A DNA stretch of 64,000 bases from Cytospora piceicola (taxonomy: Eukaryota > Ascomycota > Sordariomycetes > Diaporthales > Cytosporaceae). Positions 47,765 to 64,000 of this stretch are shown one piece after another. A program made the position numbers and the translations under genes. Under the pieces are notes generated by a model. The model did no database searches, was not told where the DNA came from, and saw only the letters and a list, made by a program, of their open reading frames with translations. The DNA is taken from assembly GCA_023375675.1 (NCBI GenBank), contig JALQBC010000005.1, positions 1,054,001 to 1,118,000 of the forward strand. The letters run 5' to 3'. Position 1 is the stretch's first letter. Each line of letters begins with the position of its first letter.

Positions 47765-47785
47765 TATGTATGTATGTATGTATGT
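47765..47785. repeat. ATGT microsatellite
   Basis: Five tandem units of the tetranucleotide ATGT. A second array of the same unit is at 55321-55345. Confidence 0.9.
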
Positions 47786-47836
47786 AGGTAGCAAACAAGG
47801 GGGGCTCCGTCGGGATCTTGCTCGCGGCTACTTTTC

Positions 47837-47880
47837 ACCCTTTACCTTTGACCCTTTGACCTTTGACCCTTTGACCCTGG
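47837..47880. repeat. CCTTTGAC-type tandem repeat
   Basis: Alternating 7- and 8-bp units of the CCTTTGACC type, about six copies. Confidence 0.85.
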
Positions 47881-50800
47881 TAACACCCAGCCACGCTTCA
47901 GCTGCTGACATTCCCCTGGGGCTGTTTTTGGGAGGGGGGGCTTGGTATCTCCGAACTTTTTATAGGACGATATGCGGATCTCCCAAACTTCTATTCGATC
48001 ACATGGGGGGGGATCTTCCTACAGGGGAAGATCTTGATTGTGGCAAAACAAGCAAACAGCAAGCCACAGTTGTGAGAAATGTCGATCCTGTAACCCACGT
48101 TGCCGTGGGCATTTGGGGGTTTTGAGGGTGTTGAGGGTGTTGTATGGATCCGGGGAAGTAGTCGCGGCTAGGGTATGATCACGACAAGCCACAGGTGAGA
48201 TGCCATACTCGTTGTGGCGAGAGATCTGACTTGCCAGGGGGGACTGAGATCTTCCAAAAGGCGTGCATATGTGGAATATGTGGCTGAGGGTTGCAACAGC
48301 TGTGCCAGTGTGCATGGCGGCGGTTAATCCTCGGGTGGGTGGCAGTAGTGTATACCGATCCGGAGAACCCAAAAGCATAACCTCGGACTGCAGATCCTCA
48401 GAACAAATAAAAATAGAGAATAAAAAAACAAATACCACCCAAGAAAATGGTTTCTGATGGAAGAAACGCGCTTCATTCGTCGGTTCAGTGGTCTTGGCCC
48501 GGAGTTGTTTAAGACAAATGGACCGGAGAAGCATCTGGATGTGTGGCTGTGCTGCGTTGCACCACATTTGTAACCATCAAACCTTCGTTGTCACTGTGTA
48601 TCTACGTGGAAAAGTTGGCGGCAGCCCACGGTCGGCTTAACCATTGTAAAAAGATTTTCAGGGTCCAGGGTTCAGAGAGTGGCCCCTGCTTAGACCAGCC
48701 TCGGCTCTGTCAGGCCTCAGGCCTGTCACTTTGTCAGTCTGCCATTGTCTGCATCTGCGTGTCGGTGATTTTCTGGTGAGCTGGGAAACATGTGGGGCCA
48801 TCGTTGGCAACCAGTCGACGTTCCGCGCCCGCCCGCTTCAGTCCCGAAGAGGAAAGTACTCCCTCAAGTCGTACCGCGTACACAGCAAGTACAGCAGCAT
48901 CATACAATTCCACAACATGGAGTCTTGTATGTCTCGATATTGTAACAGTAGATTGTATTTTCTGAATGGTGCGGCTTTGTAATCCATTTGAAACGTGCAA
49001 GTTTTTCCTGTTCGGAGGCAGCCAACAACTACCTAGGTACGTACCAAGGTAGGTACCAAGGTACCACTCTCGAGATATGACCGGGCAGGCCGGAAGAAGA
49101 CTTGAGGCTCTGTCAGAAGGAGAAAGGGAGAAAGAGAGAGACTCCTCGTGTCTATACGGCACTCGTACCTCCGTTGCCAAGTTCGGTGCCCAGGTGACTT
49201 GGATGTTCGTACCCCTTCCAGCCCAGCATCGCCCTGTTTTTCTAACCATGGCGCCCGTCGACCTGTGAAAGGGTGGGCGGGTGGACGGGTGACGGGTGAC
49301 GGGGGAACCGGTGACGGGTGACTTTGGGTTCAAGATACGCAGGGCCATATAAGAGACTCTAAAAGTGCTTAGCGGATCGGGGGTCTCACAATCCGGAAGG
49401 GAACGACGTCACCCTTGATGTCAACCAATGTACCATTGGCGAATCAAAACCCTCGCTAGAGGAAAATCAGCACAACAGTTTGCAAGAATTCCGGAGGAAA
49501 TAGAGGACGATCAAGGTCCTAACTGTGTTTTTCAAAATTAAAAGGGCATTTCCGAGCGTATGCTTATCTAACATACACACCCTGGGGGGATATGACATCG
49601 CTGGGGGGGGAATATGACATCGCTTATATCTCCTCCTCCGTCATCCAGAAATGAATGACAATGATAAAACCAGGTAGGGGAAAAGCCACACCCAGCACCC
49701 AGCACCCAGCACCCGGCGCGGGCTGGCGGGTTATGGGGAATGACATCTGGACCAGGCTCGACAAGAGACTGCCGTCAATCTTGGAAACCATGAGCGACGT
49801 AATCTATCTGCCATCCAATACACCCTGACCACCGAATGCACTACCTAGGTAGCTCTAAGGTTGTTAGGGTAGGTTAATACCTAAGGTATGCCATACCACC
49901 AACGACCAGCTATGGTTAGGAGCCAACAGTGGACACAGCATTTATTTGGGGGGAGGGGGGTTAAATGGACACTTTAGCACTTTAGGGTGGCATGTTGGCA
50001 AAGTGATTCAGAATCAGCCCAGCTATGACACAAGTTAATAATTGCTGGCTCTCTGCTGACCATCGACTTCTTCAATGTATCATTATCTGTCATTCCCAGC
50101 TTCGCTTTATTGCGGCTCTACATAGTACTCTCTCTTCTTCCAAGGTTCCCATCAAGCACGGATGCACGGAACCAGGAGTAACTGGAATACCTGCAATCCG
50201 CACCTCGTAAAATGGCTTGGTTGTATGTACCCAGGATTATATCCCGAGTCCCCACAGATCGACGAAACCTGTCAATTCGAGTACATCCCAATACTGCAGA
50301 TACTATCATATACGACAGTTTGACGTGCCCGTACCCATAAGGCTTGACTGACTGTCTTGTTCTGGAATTCTGACCTGCACTGTACCTACAGCCGCCCGCC
50401 TTCACGTGTATACTAACGAGTACCTTCTCTCGCAACCACAACGTCGAGCACCCAGACACCCCCCCTCCCTTTCGCTGGCCTGCACCTCCAGTCACCAATC
50501 ACCAGGCCCCCGTCTATCTGTGATCGCATTAAACAAACATTACACTATTCCCTCATTCCCTCTTTTCGTCCCCCGAGATCTCGATCAGCACGCGAGAGGG
50601 GCTCATGGCCGATGGCTGACAACTCTCCTGACATTTGCTTAGAAAGTTGCCTGACAGTTTGGATCGGGCTCTCATGACTGCTGACGGGGCCCGGCGTATT
50701 GGGGAAGGGCGAGTTCCTTAACTGGGTTAGGAGATTCTGTTAGTCCCACAAGTATTACTCCCTCTTTAGGTCTAGCGCTCGCAGGCCTCAGTGCGAATTT

Positions 50801-51000
50801 GTCACCCTTTTATTAGGCCTCAAAGGCAAGAGCGAGGGCTCGCTAAATTCTGGACCCTTCCATTCCATTGGGTAGATGCGCAGGTACCTCCGTATCCCTC
50901 CCGCGTAATCCACCATCCCCCCCCCCACCAACTCCAAAGAGAGAAGGGAAGTGCGACAAGGGTGTTCGTTCCCTTTCCTGTGTATCTCTGCGTACGTACT

Positions 51001-51075
51001 ATGTACCCTTACGACATACCACCACTTCTGAGTAAAGCTCGGCCCACATCCTTACCATTCATCTTTCTTTGCTAG
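51001..51075 (+). promoter_or_regulatory. Upstream ORF 1 in the Rpn4-like leader (24 codons)
   Basis: ATG at 51001 and stop TAG at 51073 encode MYPYDIPPLLSKARPTSLPF plus four more residues. It is relevant only if transcription starts upstream of it, which the sequence alone cannot tell. Confidence 0.4.
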
Positions 51076-51104
51076 ATATATATTCTTGTTCCCCGTCCTC
51101 CGTT

Positions 51105-51203
51105 ATGGCTCGGTCCAACTCAATTTTCGCCACCTGCCCCTCGATCCCGCCATCTCGACTATATCTCAATATCAACAACACCCTAAAACAACGTCCACCG
51201 TGA
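51105..51203 (+). promoter_or_regulatory. Upstream ORF 2 (32 codons), stop overlapping the main start
   Basis: ATG at 51105 opens a 32-codon frame (MARSNSIFATCPSIPPSRLY and twelve more residues) that ends in TGA at 51201-51203. The main ATG starts at 51203, so the two share a base in TGATGATG. This is the classic geometry for termination-coupled reinitiation. The frame is read directly from the sequence; translation is inferred. Confidence 0.55.
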
Positions 51204-53308
51204 TGATGTGGTTGACCCCAAACACCATAACCCACAACAACAACAACATCCATTCGCAGCAACAGCGCCAGTCACCTTACAGTGATCACGCTTCTCGGCA
51301 TTCCTCCTTCTCGAGCACCGCTCCTTCCACATCAGCGAACTTCTTCAACACGATAGATCACGACACAGTTCTCGACCTGGACTCTGAGGTATCGTCACTG
51401 AGCGCATCCTCGTCGCCTCAGTCCGTCGCCGGACCCTTCCCACTGTCCACCTTCGACAGTCTACCTGCCGCAAACGTCTCTCGAACCGGTCACAACGGTC
51501 CGTTCAAGTTCTCAACGCTCGACGCGCAGTCACAACTTCTCCCCCCCGCCAATATGATGTATACGGATTCATGGCTCGGTGACAGCCACCAGTTTACACC
51601 CAAGAACAATGGCCGGAATACGCATAACCGCGAGTCCTCGCTCTCGTCGCTTGGTTCGCTCGGTCCGGCGTCGCCCTTCTCATTCAACACGGCCAACCCC
51701 CAAATAGCCATCAACGAGGCGGGTGACCACTACCAGGGAATGCCTATACCGGACGACCAGTCTTACCAGTTAGCCGCAAAGGCACCGAACCCGACACCCC
51801 ATGACACCTTTTACGCCAACTTCCCCTACTCCTCAGATTCCGCATCAGTACAGGCTTATGCAAATATGCTTGTGCCGCAGAAACACCGAGGCGACCGGGG
51901 TGGCTTGCTGCCTCCTCCGGACTTCCCTAGTGGTAACTCGTCGAACTCGAGGCCCGTGTCGGTGGCGAGTTCTGTCGCAAGTGACTCACCAGCCACGCCA
52001 GCGGCGCCGGAGCCTGAGGAAGACAGAAGGCGGAAGAATGGTAAGGCTCCTATCCTCATGGGATTATTTAATCCCGAAGACAGACACACATGCTTACCTA
52101 CCATGTGCGATACAGCCCCTCCAACTGTTCCCAAGCTTGACCGTACCATGACGGATATATACAGTGACGAGCTTTACAACCCAAACTTCACTATCACGTC
52201 CACGGCACCTCAGCCGCCTCGCCAGACGGCCATGTCTCCAACCCGTGAGTTGTTCGCGCAGAGAGTGCAGGCTGCAAACAACCAGCACCTGAGTGCCACG
52301 GAGCCGTCAGTATCGACAGTGTCTCGGGGTCGTTCGCCGTTTTGTCACGGGTCGCCCTTGGCACCGACACAGTCTCATGATTTCTCTCAAGCCTCAGCGA
52401 ATCACGTTCGCTTCAACTCGGCACAACAGATGAGAGAGAAGAGGAAGGAGATGGATGCTGCTCAAGCCCTGCGCCAAGCCATGGCCCAGCCGCACACTGC
52501 AGGAACACCTCAGACCATTTCGCCCCAGGATGCTGTACTGGAGTTCAACGACACTGACGACAGCAACAACTTCCCTCTATTCCCACAACAGGAGACGGCG
52601 GGTTTCGACGCCAACCAGCTTGCCAAAGCAAACACCCAGGCCAACAACTTTGGTGGCATTTCTCTAGATACCTCGTTCGACAACTACATGGCCTCTCAAG
52701 TCCCTTCAGGGATGCAGCAGATGCCACATCAATACCCTTTTGTTGCCAAACAACATCGACAACAGCCCAGCCTATCATCTGTGAGCAATGGATCATACTC
52801 TGTGTCTCCTCGCTTTGGATCCAGCGCATCCGCATCGCCAGATTCCGCAGCGACGAGCCCAAGGAGGCCGGACGGTGTTCGTGCCGAGGGTGGTACCTAC
52901 ACCTGCACATACCACGGCTGCACCCAGAGATTCGAGACGCCAGCAGCTCTACAGAAGCATAAGCGCGAGGGTCACCGACAGGCACATGGGCTAAATGGGC
53001 TGCGTAGGCCCGAGAACCCTACTGTTACCCCGAGCAACTTCTTCAACACACAGGCAGGACCTCACAAGTGTGAACGCATCAACCCGAGCACTGGTAAGCC
53101 CTGCAACACAGTATTCTCGAGGCCCTACGACTTGACGCGCCACGAAGACACGATTCACAATGCGCGGAAGCAAAAGGTCCGCTGCGACGTGTGCACGGAA
53201 GAGAAGACATTCAGCCGTGCCGATGCCCTTACCCGGCATTACCGTGTCTGCCATCCCGACCTGGATTTCCCTGGCAAGCATCGCAGGAGAGGGGGTTCCA
53301 GTACATGA
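51203..53308 (+). CDS. RPN4: C2H2 zinc-finger transcription factor, Rpn4-like
   Basis: A single-exon CDS of 701 aa. The first 560 residues are Ser/Pro/Gln/Asn-rich and mostly disordered, with acidic patches (DTVLDLDSEV, LEFNDTDDSNNFPLFP). Three fingers lie at the C-terminus: CTYHGC with HKREGH (C-x4-C-x12-H-x4-H, Cys568), an atypical C-x10-C-x12-H-x4-H containing NTVFSRPYDLTRHEDTIH, and CDVC with HYRVCH (Cys661 on). A basic GKHRRRGG end follows. The FSRPYDLTRHEDTIHNARK signature is what I associate with fungal Rpn4 regulators of proteasome genes; this assignment is from memory of the family, and another C2H2 factor is possible. ATG 51203 is the first in frame; a second ATG follows directly. 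Two uORFs precede it, and 7.9 kb upstream is free of genes. Confidence 0.75.
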   Translation: MMWLTPNTITHNNNNIHSQQQRQSPYSDHASRHSSFSSTAPSTSANFFNTIDHDTVLDLDSEVSSLSASSSPQSVAGPFPLSTFDSLPAANVSRTGHNGPFKFSTLDAQSQLLPPANMMYTDSWLGDSHQFTPKNNGRNTHNRESSLSSLGSLGPASPFSFNTANPQIAINEAGDHYQGMPIPDDQSYQLAAKAPNPTPHDTFYANFPYSSDSASVQAYANMLVPQKHRGDRGGLLPPPDFPSGNSSNSRPVSVASSVASDSPATPAAPEPEEDRRRKNGKAPILMGLFNPEDRHTCLPTMCDTAPPTVPKLDRTMTDIYSDELYNPNFTITSTAPQPPRQTAMSPTRELFAQRVQAANNQHLSATEPSVSTVSRGRSPFCHGSPLAPTQSHDFSQASANHVRFNSAQQMREKRKEMDAAQALRQAMAQPHTAGTPQTISPQDAVLEFNDTDDSNNFPLFPQQETAGFDANQLAKANTQANNFGGISLDTSFDNYMASQVPSGMQQMPHQYPFVAKQHRQQPSLSSVSNGSYSVSPRFGSSASASPDSAATSPRRPDGVRAEGGTYTCTYHGCTQRFETPAALQKHKREGHRQAHGLNGLRRPENPTVTPSNFFNTQAGPHKCERINPSTGKPCNTVFSRPYDLTRHEDTIHNARKQKVRCDVCTEEKTFSRADALTRHYRVCHPDLDFPGKHRRRGGSST

Positions 53309-54101
53309 ATTGTACCAATATCGAGGGCAACCTATGAAGCACCCTGGAATTTCAATATCGAACCTGACAAACCATTCACCATTCACCAATCGCATCAACC
53401 TCAGCCCCAGGTTTGGGCTGGATGCATGAGCCAATGCAGTCAATCCATGACGGCATTGTTGGAACTTTGTTCCGATGAGATTGGTGGTGGGATGGAGGGT
53501 GCTCCCCTTCCGCGGGCGGGTCTGCATGGCCTTACGTCACTGTACCTCCAAGCGGCGTACAATCCCTGCTAGCTTTATGCAGGAAGGGTTCAAGAGACCC
53601 CTTCTGCCGATCCCCTCCTCGCCTTGACGTCATGGTCCAACCGTCTCGCAGCGCTGAGCTCATTGTGACAAGGGTCGACGGCCGGGATTCAAGATGATGG
53701 ACGTTGTGGACGGCAGCTTGAGGTCATTCTGCAACCCCATGATAACGATCTGGGACGTGCTCGAGAGAACATCACGATTGTCCATCGCAGGGTTGTGGAC
53801 ATTGGCATCGCGGCGACGGCTCTTTCCCCCGAGGCTCCTTGCACCTCCTTGCATCATTGCCATGGCCATCATCGTCATCTCCAACCAGCCAATTCGGAAT
53901 TTGGGGACTTGTCTTGCAACCCTCACTGCACTCACACTGGCTGTTTACACGGGCTCTTATCCGCACCAGCAAGCCTAGTTACCTTGTTGGATCTCTTGTT
54001 TCCAACAATACGGCAAAAATAACGTCACCGTTAAATACCCCTGGAGGGAGTGTACGATATCGGACGGGTTCAAACAGGTCGAAGCACCGGTATAGACAGT
54101 G

Positions 54102-54119
54102 TTTTTTTTTTTTTTTTTT
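54102..54119. repeat. Poly-T run (18)
   Basis: A homopolymer T tract downstream of the Rpn4-like gene. It may lie near its poly(A) region. Confidence 0.85.
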
Positions 54120-55320
54120 GTTTTTGGTTTGCTTTGCATGGTGTTCCGGATACCATTACATAGAGTGTATATCTCTACAGCTTGGTGGGGGTTTCTTTCT
54201 TGTTTTCAATGTTTATCACTAGCGAATTTTTTACTGTACTGTACATATACGACTACTATGGTATTGCCCGGTTGCTTTTTAGTAGTCAAACGGTCAGAGG
54301 GAGAACATAAAACAAAAAATGGTTTATGCTTTTTGTTCACAGAGCATCACAAGATGGGAGTTATATGAATATTGTTCTATCTAGACCGGGTTTTTGGATT
54401 CAATGTTTTCTTGTTCTTGGGCGCAACATGGGCATCTGGACGTCATTGAGTATTTCTTTGGGCATTTCACTGGACTAAGGAAGCTGGAAGCATATGCGAA
54501 GGTGGTACCTTGCGATTTGCGGTGACTTGGGGAAATAAGGAAAAGTGCGAGGCAATGCATGATTGGTTTGGGACGAGCATAGGGCACAGCGTTAGAGCGA
54601 ACGAGGCAACCATGCTTGTCTGTTTGGAATATGAATTGATAAATCAGGATTAGCTATATGAAAAATCTTTTCCGAGACACACATACACACACATACACAT
54701 GCATACAAAACACACATGACCACATGGCTTAAGCTGTGTTTTGCCAATACTCGCAAGTCTCTGTGATGATCACGACCAGCCCACTCTAGGGCTGGTTGGT
54801 TCCTCCTACCGGAAACCCTATTCCCTAATGCAACGAGGCTTCCCGCACCGGTGAGGCAGGTCCTGTTTGTGGTCGAGCTTATGCAGGGGCGGGAGGGACG
54901 TGGGCGCAATGATTCGTAGGCGATGATCTTTTGTCAGTAGTTACCTTGTAGCTGGTTCATCGTTTCTCGTGTACCGGTGCCGTGTTGGCCAAAACGGGTT
55001 TCCCTTTCGTTTACAAACACACACACACACACATCCAGCGTGTCTCGAAGGAACGTGACGTGATATTCTCCACTTAACCCTTTTCTTCCCCCTTATTCCT
55101 ATCATCTTCTTATCCTTTCTCTTCCTTCCTTCCTTGCATATATCCTGATTTGTCGTCTCCCACTTGGCATCCCGCCATGTATACATGACATGTGTGTGAC
55201 TGAATGGTGTGTGCATACGGGGGGAGGCGGACGTCGTGCCCGAGTCCTCCTGGGCTGGGACTCCCCTCCCGGCCGTGTAACAAGATATTCACGTCTGTGA
55301 GTTCCCATCCGGACGGTCCG

Positions 55321-55345
55321 TGTATGTATGTATGTATGTATGTAT
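55321..55345. repeat. ATGT microsatellite
   Basis: About six tandem TATG units. Confidence 0.9.
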
Positions 55346-55938
55346 CTAGATATATGAGTAAAAAAAAAGAAAATACCCTGAGGTGATCGCCCCCCTCCTG
55401 ATGCACCTAATTGGTGCTGCCTCGTGCCCTCAGATACCGTCCTACATGTTCGTCCTGTTGTTTGTATTGTACCGAGAAAAGAAAGCACCAATGACAGAAA
55501 CAATTTCAGGCCCCGTGACAGACTTACTCGAGATGGCGACTCCGAGGGAACGAGTCCGGGGAAACGAGGCCGGGGTGAATGAAGGCTAGAGGGAAAACGG
55601 CTCCGGGAACTAGCCCCGTGGACGAGACTGGCTCAGGAACAAGGCACCCCAAAAGCGCCACGGGGAAACATACAGGCACTGCGTTGGAGGTAGACATAGC
55701 ACGGTGTCATTTGGAATTGTTTGAATCGTTGTATATGTAACAGCTGTGCAGTAGAGCAACTCGCCGATTCAGAACATAGGATGGATGGGAACTAAACCCA
55801 AACTGTGGCGACAATATATTCCAAGATGGAACATGATGAAGAGAACAAAAAGGTCTACATATTTCATGTATACAGGCCGGGTTTCCAAGCCTATAAAGGC
55901 GTTTACTGCAACAACAAACATTCCCGATCCCGGGTTAT

Positions 55939-62160
<6,222 letters not shown>

Positions 62161-64000
62161 TCAGAACCCAAAGCTATCCAACAGCGAACTAGCATCCGGC
62201 TCCTCGAACATGGTCGGGGGCGGCTGCGCCTTGGGTTTCTTCTCGCCCGTCGGCGACAACAACCCTCCTCCCGGTTTCGCCTCGCCCGCGCCCCTGGCGG
62301 ATATCGGCGACACCGGCATGTCGGCAACCACGAGGGAGCTGCGCCGCTTGAGCATCTCCAGCGGGTTGATCTCGCCGCCCAGCTCGGGCTTGAGGCTCGC
62401 GCCGGGGAGTAGGAACTCCCAGTTGCGTACGAGGTCCAGGCCCAGCAGGTCGCAGCCCATGCGGTCGTAGAGTCTCGCGTTGTGCAGGACGAACTCCCAC
62501 TCCACCTTGGGCGTCACTTTTGACGCACCCCGGAGCGTCTGTAGGGTCTTCTGCCGCAGTTGCGCGTACAACACAATGAGCGCTGGGTCATCGGTAAGGA
62601 ACAGCTTTGAGTTCAGGTTCGGAACGATTGGCGTCTCGACCAGCGTGTATACCGGAGTCTGTATCCTAAATTAGCTCCATTCGTACAATGGTGAGGGGCT
62701 TGGGGACTACTTACGATCAGAGCGCGCACAGCCATGTCTCTCCGGTGGAGCATCCAAAAAGCCCATGCTGCGAGCCAACGGTTACCCTCCTGTGCGGCCA
62801 CATTCAAGACCTCTTCCTCCAATAGTTTCCGCAACACTGGGCCGTGGTCGCCTTCGTAAACACGAGTGATTGCGATGGCTAGTTGCAGATCCCTAAGCTG
62901 GTTGAGGCACACATTCACTGCGTCCTGCAGCCGGTCGGCCAGCAAGAAGAAAGCTGCGCTGTACTCTATACAAGTTGTTAGGTAAAGCGCTTTGAGGGTA
63001 AAGATGGGGTCTGACCACGCACCAAACCGTCGTTTACTCAGTAGTGCATATGCATTCTTCAGAGCGGATGTCCTCCATTTAGGATCATCAAAGTTGTTGG
63101 CCAGTATCTTCTGTGTGGCACGCTGCTCCCGGTTCCACGAGGCCATGCGCCATAGCCCCTGTACTATTGCCTTCTTGTGCAAGGCGAAGTAGTAGAGGCT
63201 GCAGTCCACCGGGTTTTTCATCTCGCTCTTCGTGTATTCGTTCCTGGCGATAATCTCGAATTGTGTTTTCTGGTGTTCAACGTCAGCGAAAATCCTGCAT
63301 TCTAGATCTTAATGTATGCCTACCACGGCGGCGTTGTCCGTAAGCCACATGAACATGCCGCTCTCCCGTGCATGTTCCCATAGGAGACTCCCGTGGTTTT
63401 GCCGAGACACAAAGTCTGTCAACATGTCCTGGCTTGCCGAGTGATATGCCCAGTTGATCTCTCTCCATGACATGGTGACTTCGTTCGTTCGTCTCTTCAG
63501 GAGGGCATGTTGCCTGTAGTATATCATGAACCGGGCACCGTTTTCGTCCATCGACCGTCGGTGCTTCTCGACCATGCCTATGCACTCGATCATATCCACC
63601 AACTGGATCTGCTCATGCCCGGTTAGCTGGGGGAGGGCAATGTTCGTGAGTTTTTCATTGATGTTCTGAGCCATATCTTCGGTGAAAACCTCATCGTCAT
63701 TCTCAAGAGTTGCGCGCTCGCCAAAGTACGAGCGTCCTCCTTCTCCGGGTGCATACGCCGGCCGCGACTTGTCAATGTAGAACTCTTCCAGGTCCAAGCC
63801 TAGATAATCATCTATCTCATCTCCTTCCACCCAGAATTTAAGGGTCCTGTGGAGCGACAGAAGGATGCGATGCACCACGACAAGTTTTCCAGCAAGCATA
63901 CATTGGCTAAGGAACTGTGGGTGGAAGACGGGTAGGGGTCCGTTCAGACGCTGAACAACATCATAAAGGTCCCACTTGGCACCCTTCTTGTGCGGGAGTG
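62161..64000 (-). CDS. RAV1: RAVE complex subunit Rav1 (DmX-like), C-terminal part
   Basis: Rav1 is the large RAVE subunit that, with Skp1 and Rav2, promotes reassembly of V1 with V0 of the vacuolar ATPase. Four exon parts (64000-63324, 63269-63023, 62965-62715, 62658-62161; introns 54, 57 and 56 bp) encode the last 556 aa. The gene enters from beyond the right edge without a start. Conserved blocks are LPHKKGAKWDLYDVVQRLNG, LPVFHPQFLSQCML, IARNEYTKSEMKNPVDCSLY, KAIVQGLWRMASWNREQ, YSAAFFLLADRLQDAVNVCL and LAIAITRVYEGDHGPVLRKL. This is the helical C-terminal Rav1p region; the N-terminal WD40 propellers would lie outside. A Pro/Gly/Lys-rich tail ends EEPDASSLLDSFGF. Confidence 0.92.

Larger units (their letters stand above)
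43318..51202. other. 7.9 kb gene-poor region between the RasGAP and Rpn4-like genes
   Basis: No ORF here has a recognisable domain, sustained coding bias or a credible exon chain. The region is full of simple sequence: CA tracts (44029-44045, 44321-44352, 46837-46857), ATGT repeats (47765-47785), C runs (43219 region, 45591-45600, 47392-47405), CCTTTGA repeats (47837-47880), CGATGAA repeats (45527-45551), a 14-bp triplication (43951-43992) and three exact TACCTAGGTA palindromes (44370, 49030, 49842). The right end is the promoter and leader of the Rpn4-like gene. Non-coding transcripts or a long regulated promoter are possible, but nothing in the sequence proves either. Confidence 0.6.
53309..55938. 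other. Intergenic between convergent Rpn4-like and ARO1 genes
   Basis: 2.6 kb with no gene I can support. It contains T18 (54102-54119), CA-rich tracts near 54676-54700 and 55015-55033, and an ATGT array (55321-55345). Long for a convergent gap; 3' UTRs probably fill part of it. Confidence 0.55.

Noticed and set aside
43318..51202. tRNA genes (searched for GTTCRANNC B-box matches on both strands)
   Set aside because: No candidate had both a matching B box and an A box at tRNA spacing.

Overview
This 64 kb window comes from a filamentous ascomycete (Pezizomycotina, most probably a Sordariomycete). The genes are split by short introns (about 46-133 bp, one of 324 bp) with GTRNGY-type donors and CTNA-type branch points. 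The products are clearly fungal: the pentafunctional AROM protein, a Zn2Cys6/MHR transcription factor, a Uds1-domain protein and a long IRA-type RasGAP. Intergenic DNA is rich in microsatellites, poly-C runs and a recurrent TACCTAGGTA palindrome. I see no transposon, CRISPR array, rRNA or tRNA, and no secondary-metabolite cluster. Most genes are conserved housekeeping genes.

Layout, left to right. A possible mitochondrial-precursor first exon runs off the left edge (minus). Then: TAF4 (minus) and YSH1/CPSF73 (plus), sharing a divergent promoter; SRP19/SEC65 (minus, convergent with YSH1); a CCCH zinc-finger protein with an NYN/PIN-like core (minus); a Zn2Cys6 transcription factor (minus); V-ATPase subunit a, VPH1 (minus); a SET-domain protein (plus); a type II membrane glycosyltransferase-like protein (minus); a Uds1 coiled-coil protein (minus), divergent from RAT1/XRN2 (plus); a small orphan MFSCC protein (minus); a 2597-residue IRA/neurofibromin-type RasGAP (plus); a 7.9 kb gene-poor stretch; a C2H2 factor resembling Rpn4 (plus), with two upstream ORFs in its leader; pentafunctional ARO1 (minus); and the C-terminal half of RAV1 (minus), cut by the right edge.

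Functional threads: TAF4 (Pol II initiation), YSH1 (pre-mRNA 3' cleavage) and RAT1 (torpedo termination) act at successive steps of the Pol II cycle. VPH1 is a V-ATPase stator/proton-channel subunit, and RAV1 belongs to the RAVE complex that reassembles the V-ATPase. These proximities look coincidental rather than operon-like.

Exon boundaries were worked out by hand from splice signals, reading frame and protein continuity. In every spliced model the exon lengths add up to a whole number of codons. The most unusual observations are the uORF whose stop codon overlaps the Rpn4-like start codon, the 7.9 kb region upstream of that gene, the dispersed TACCTAGGTA palindrome, and a probable GC-AG intron in the CCCH gene.
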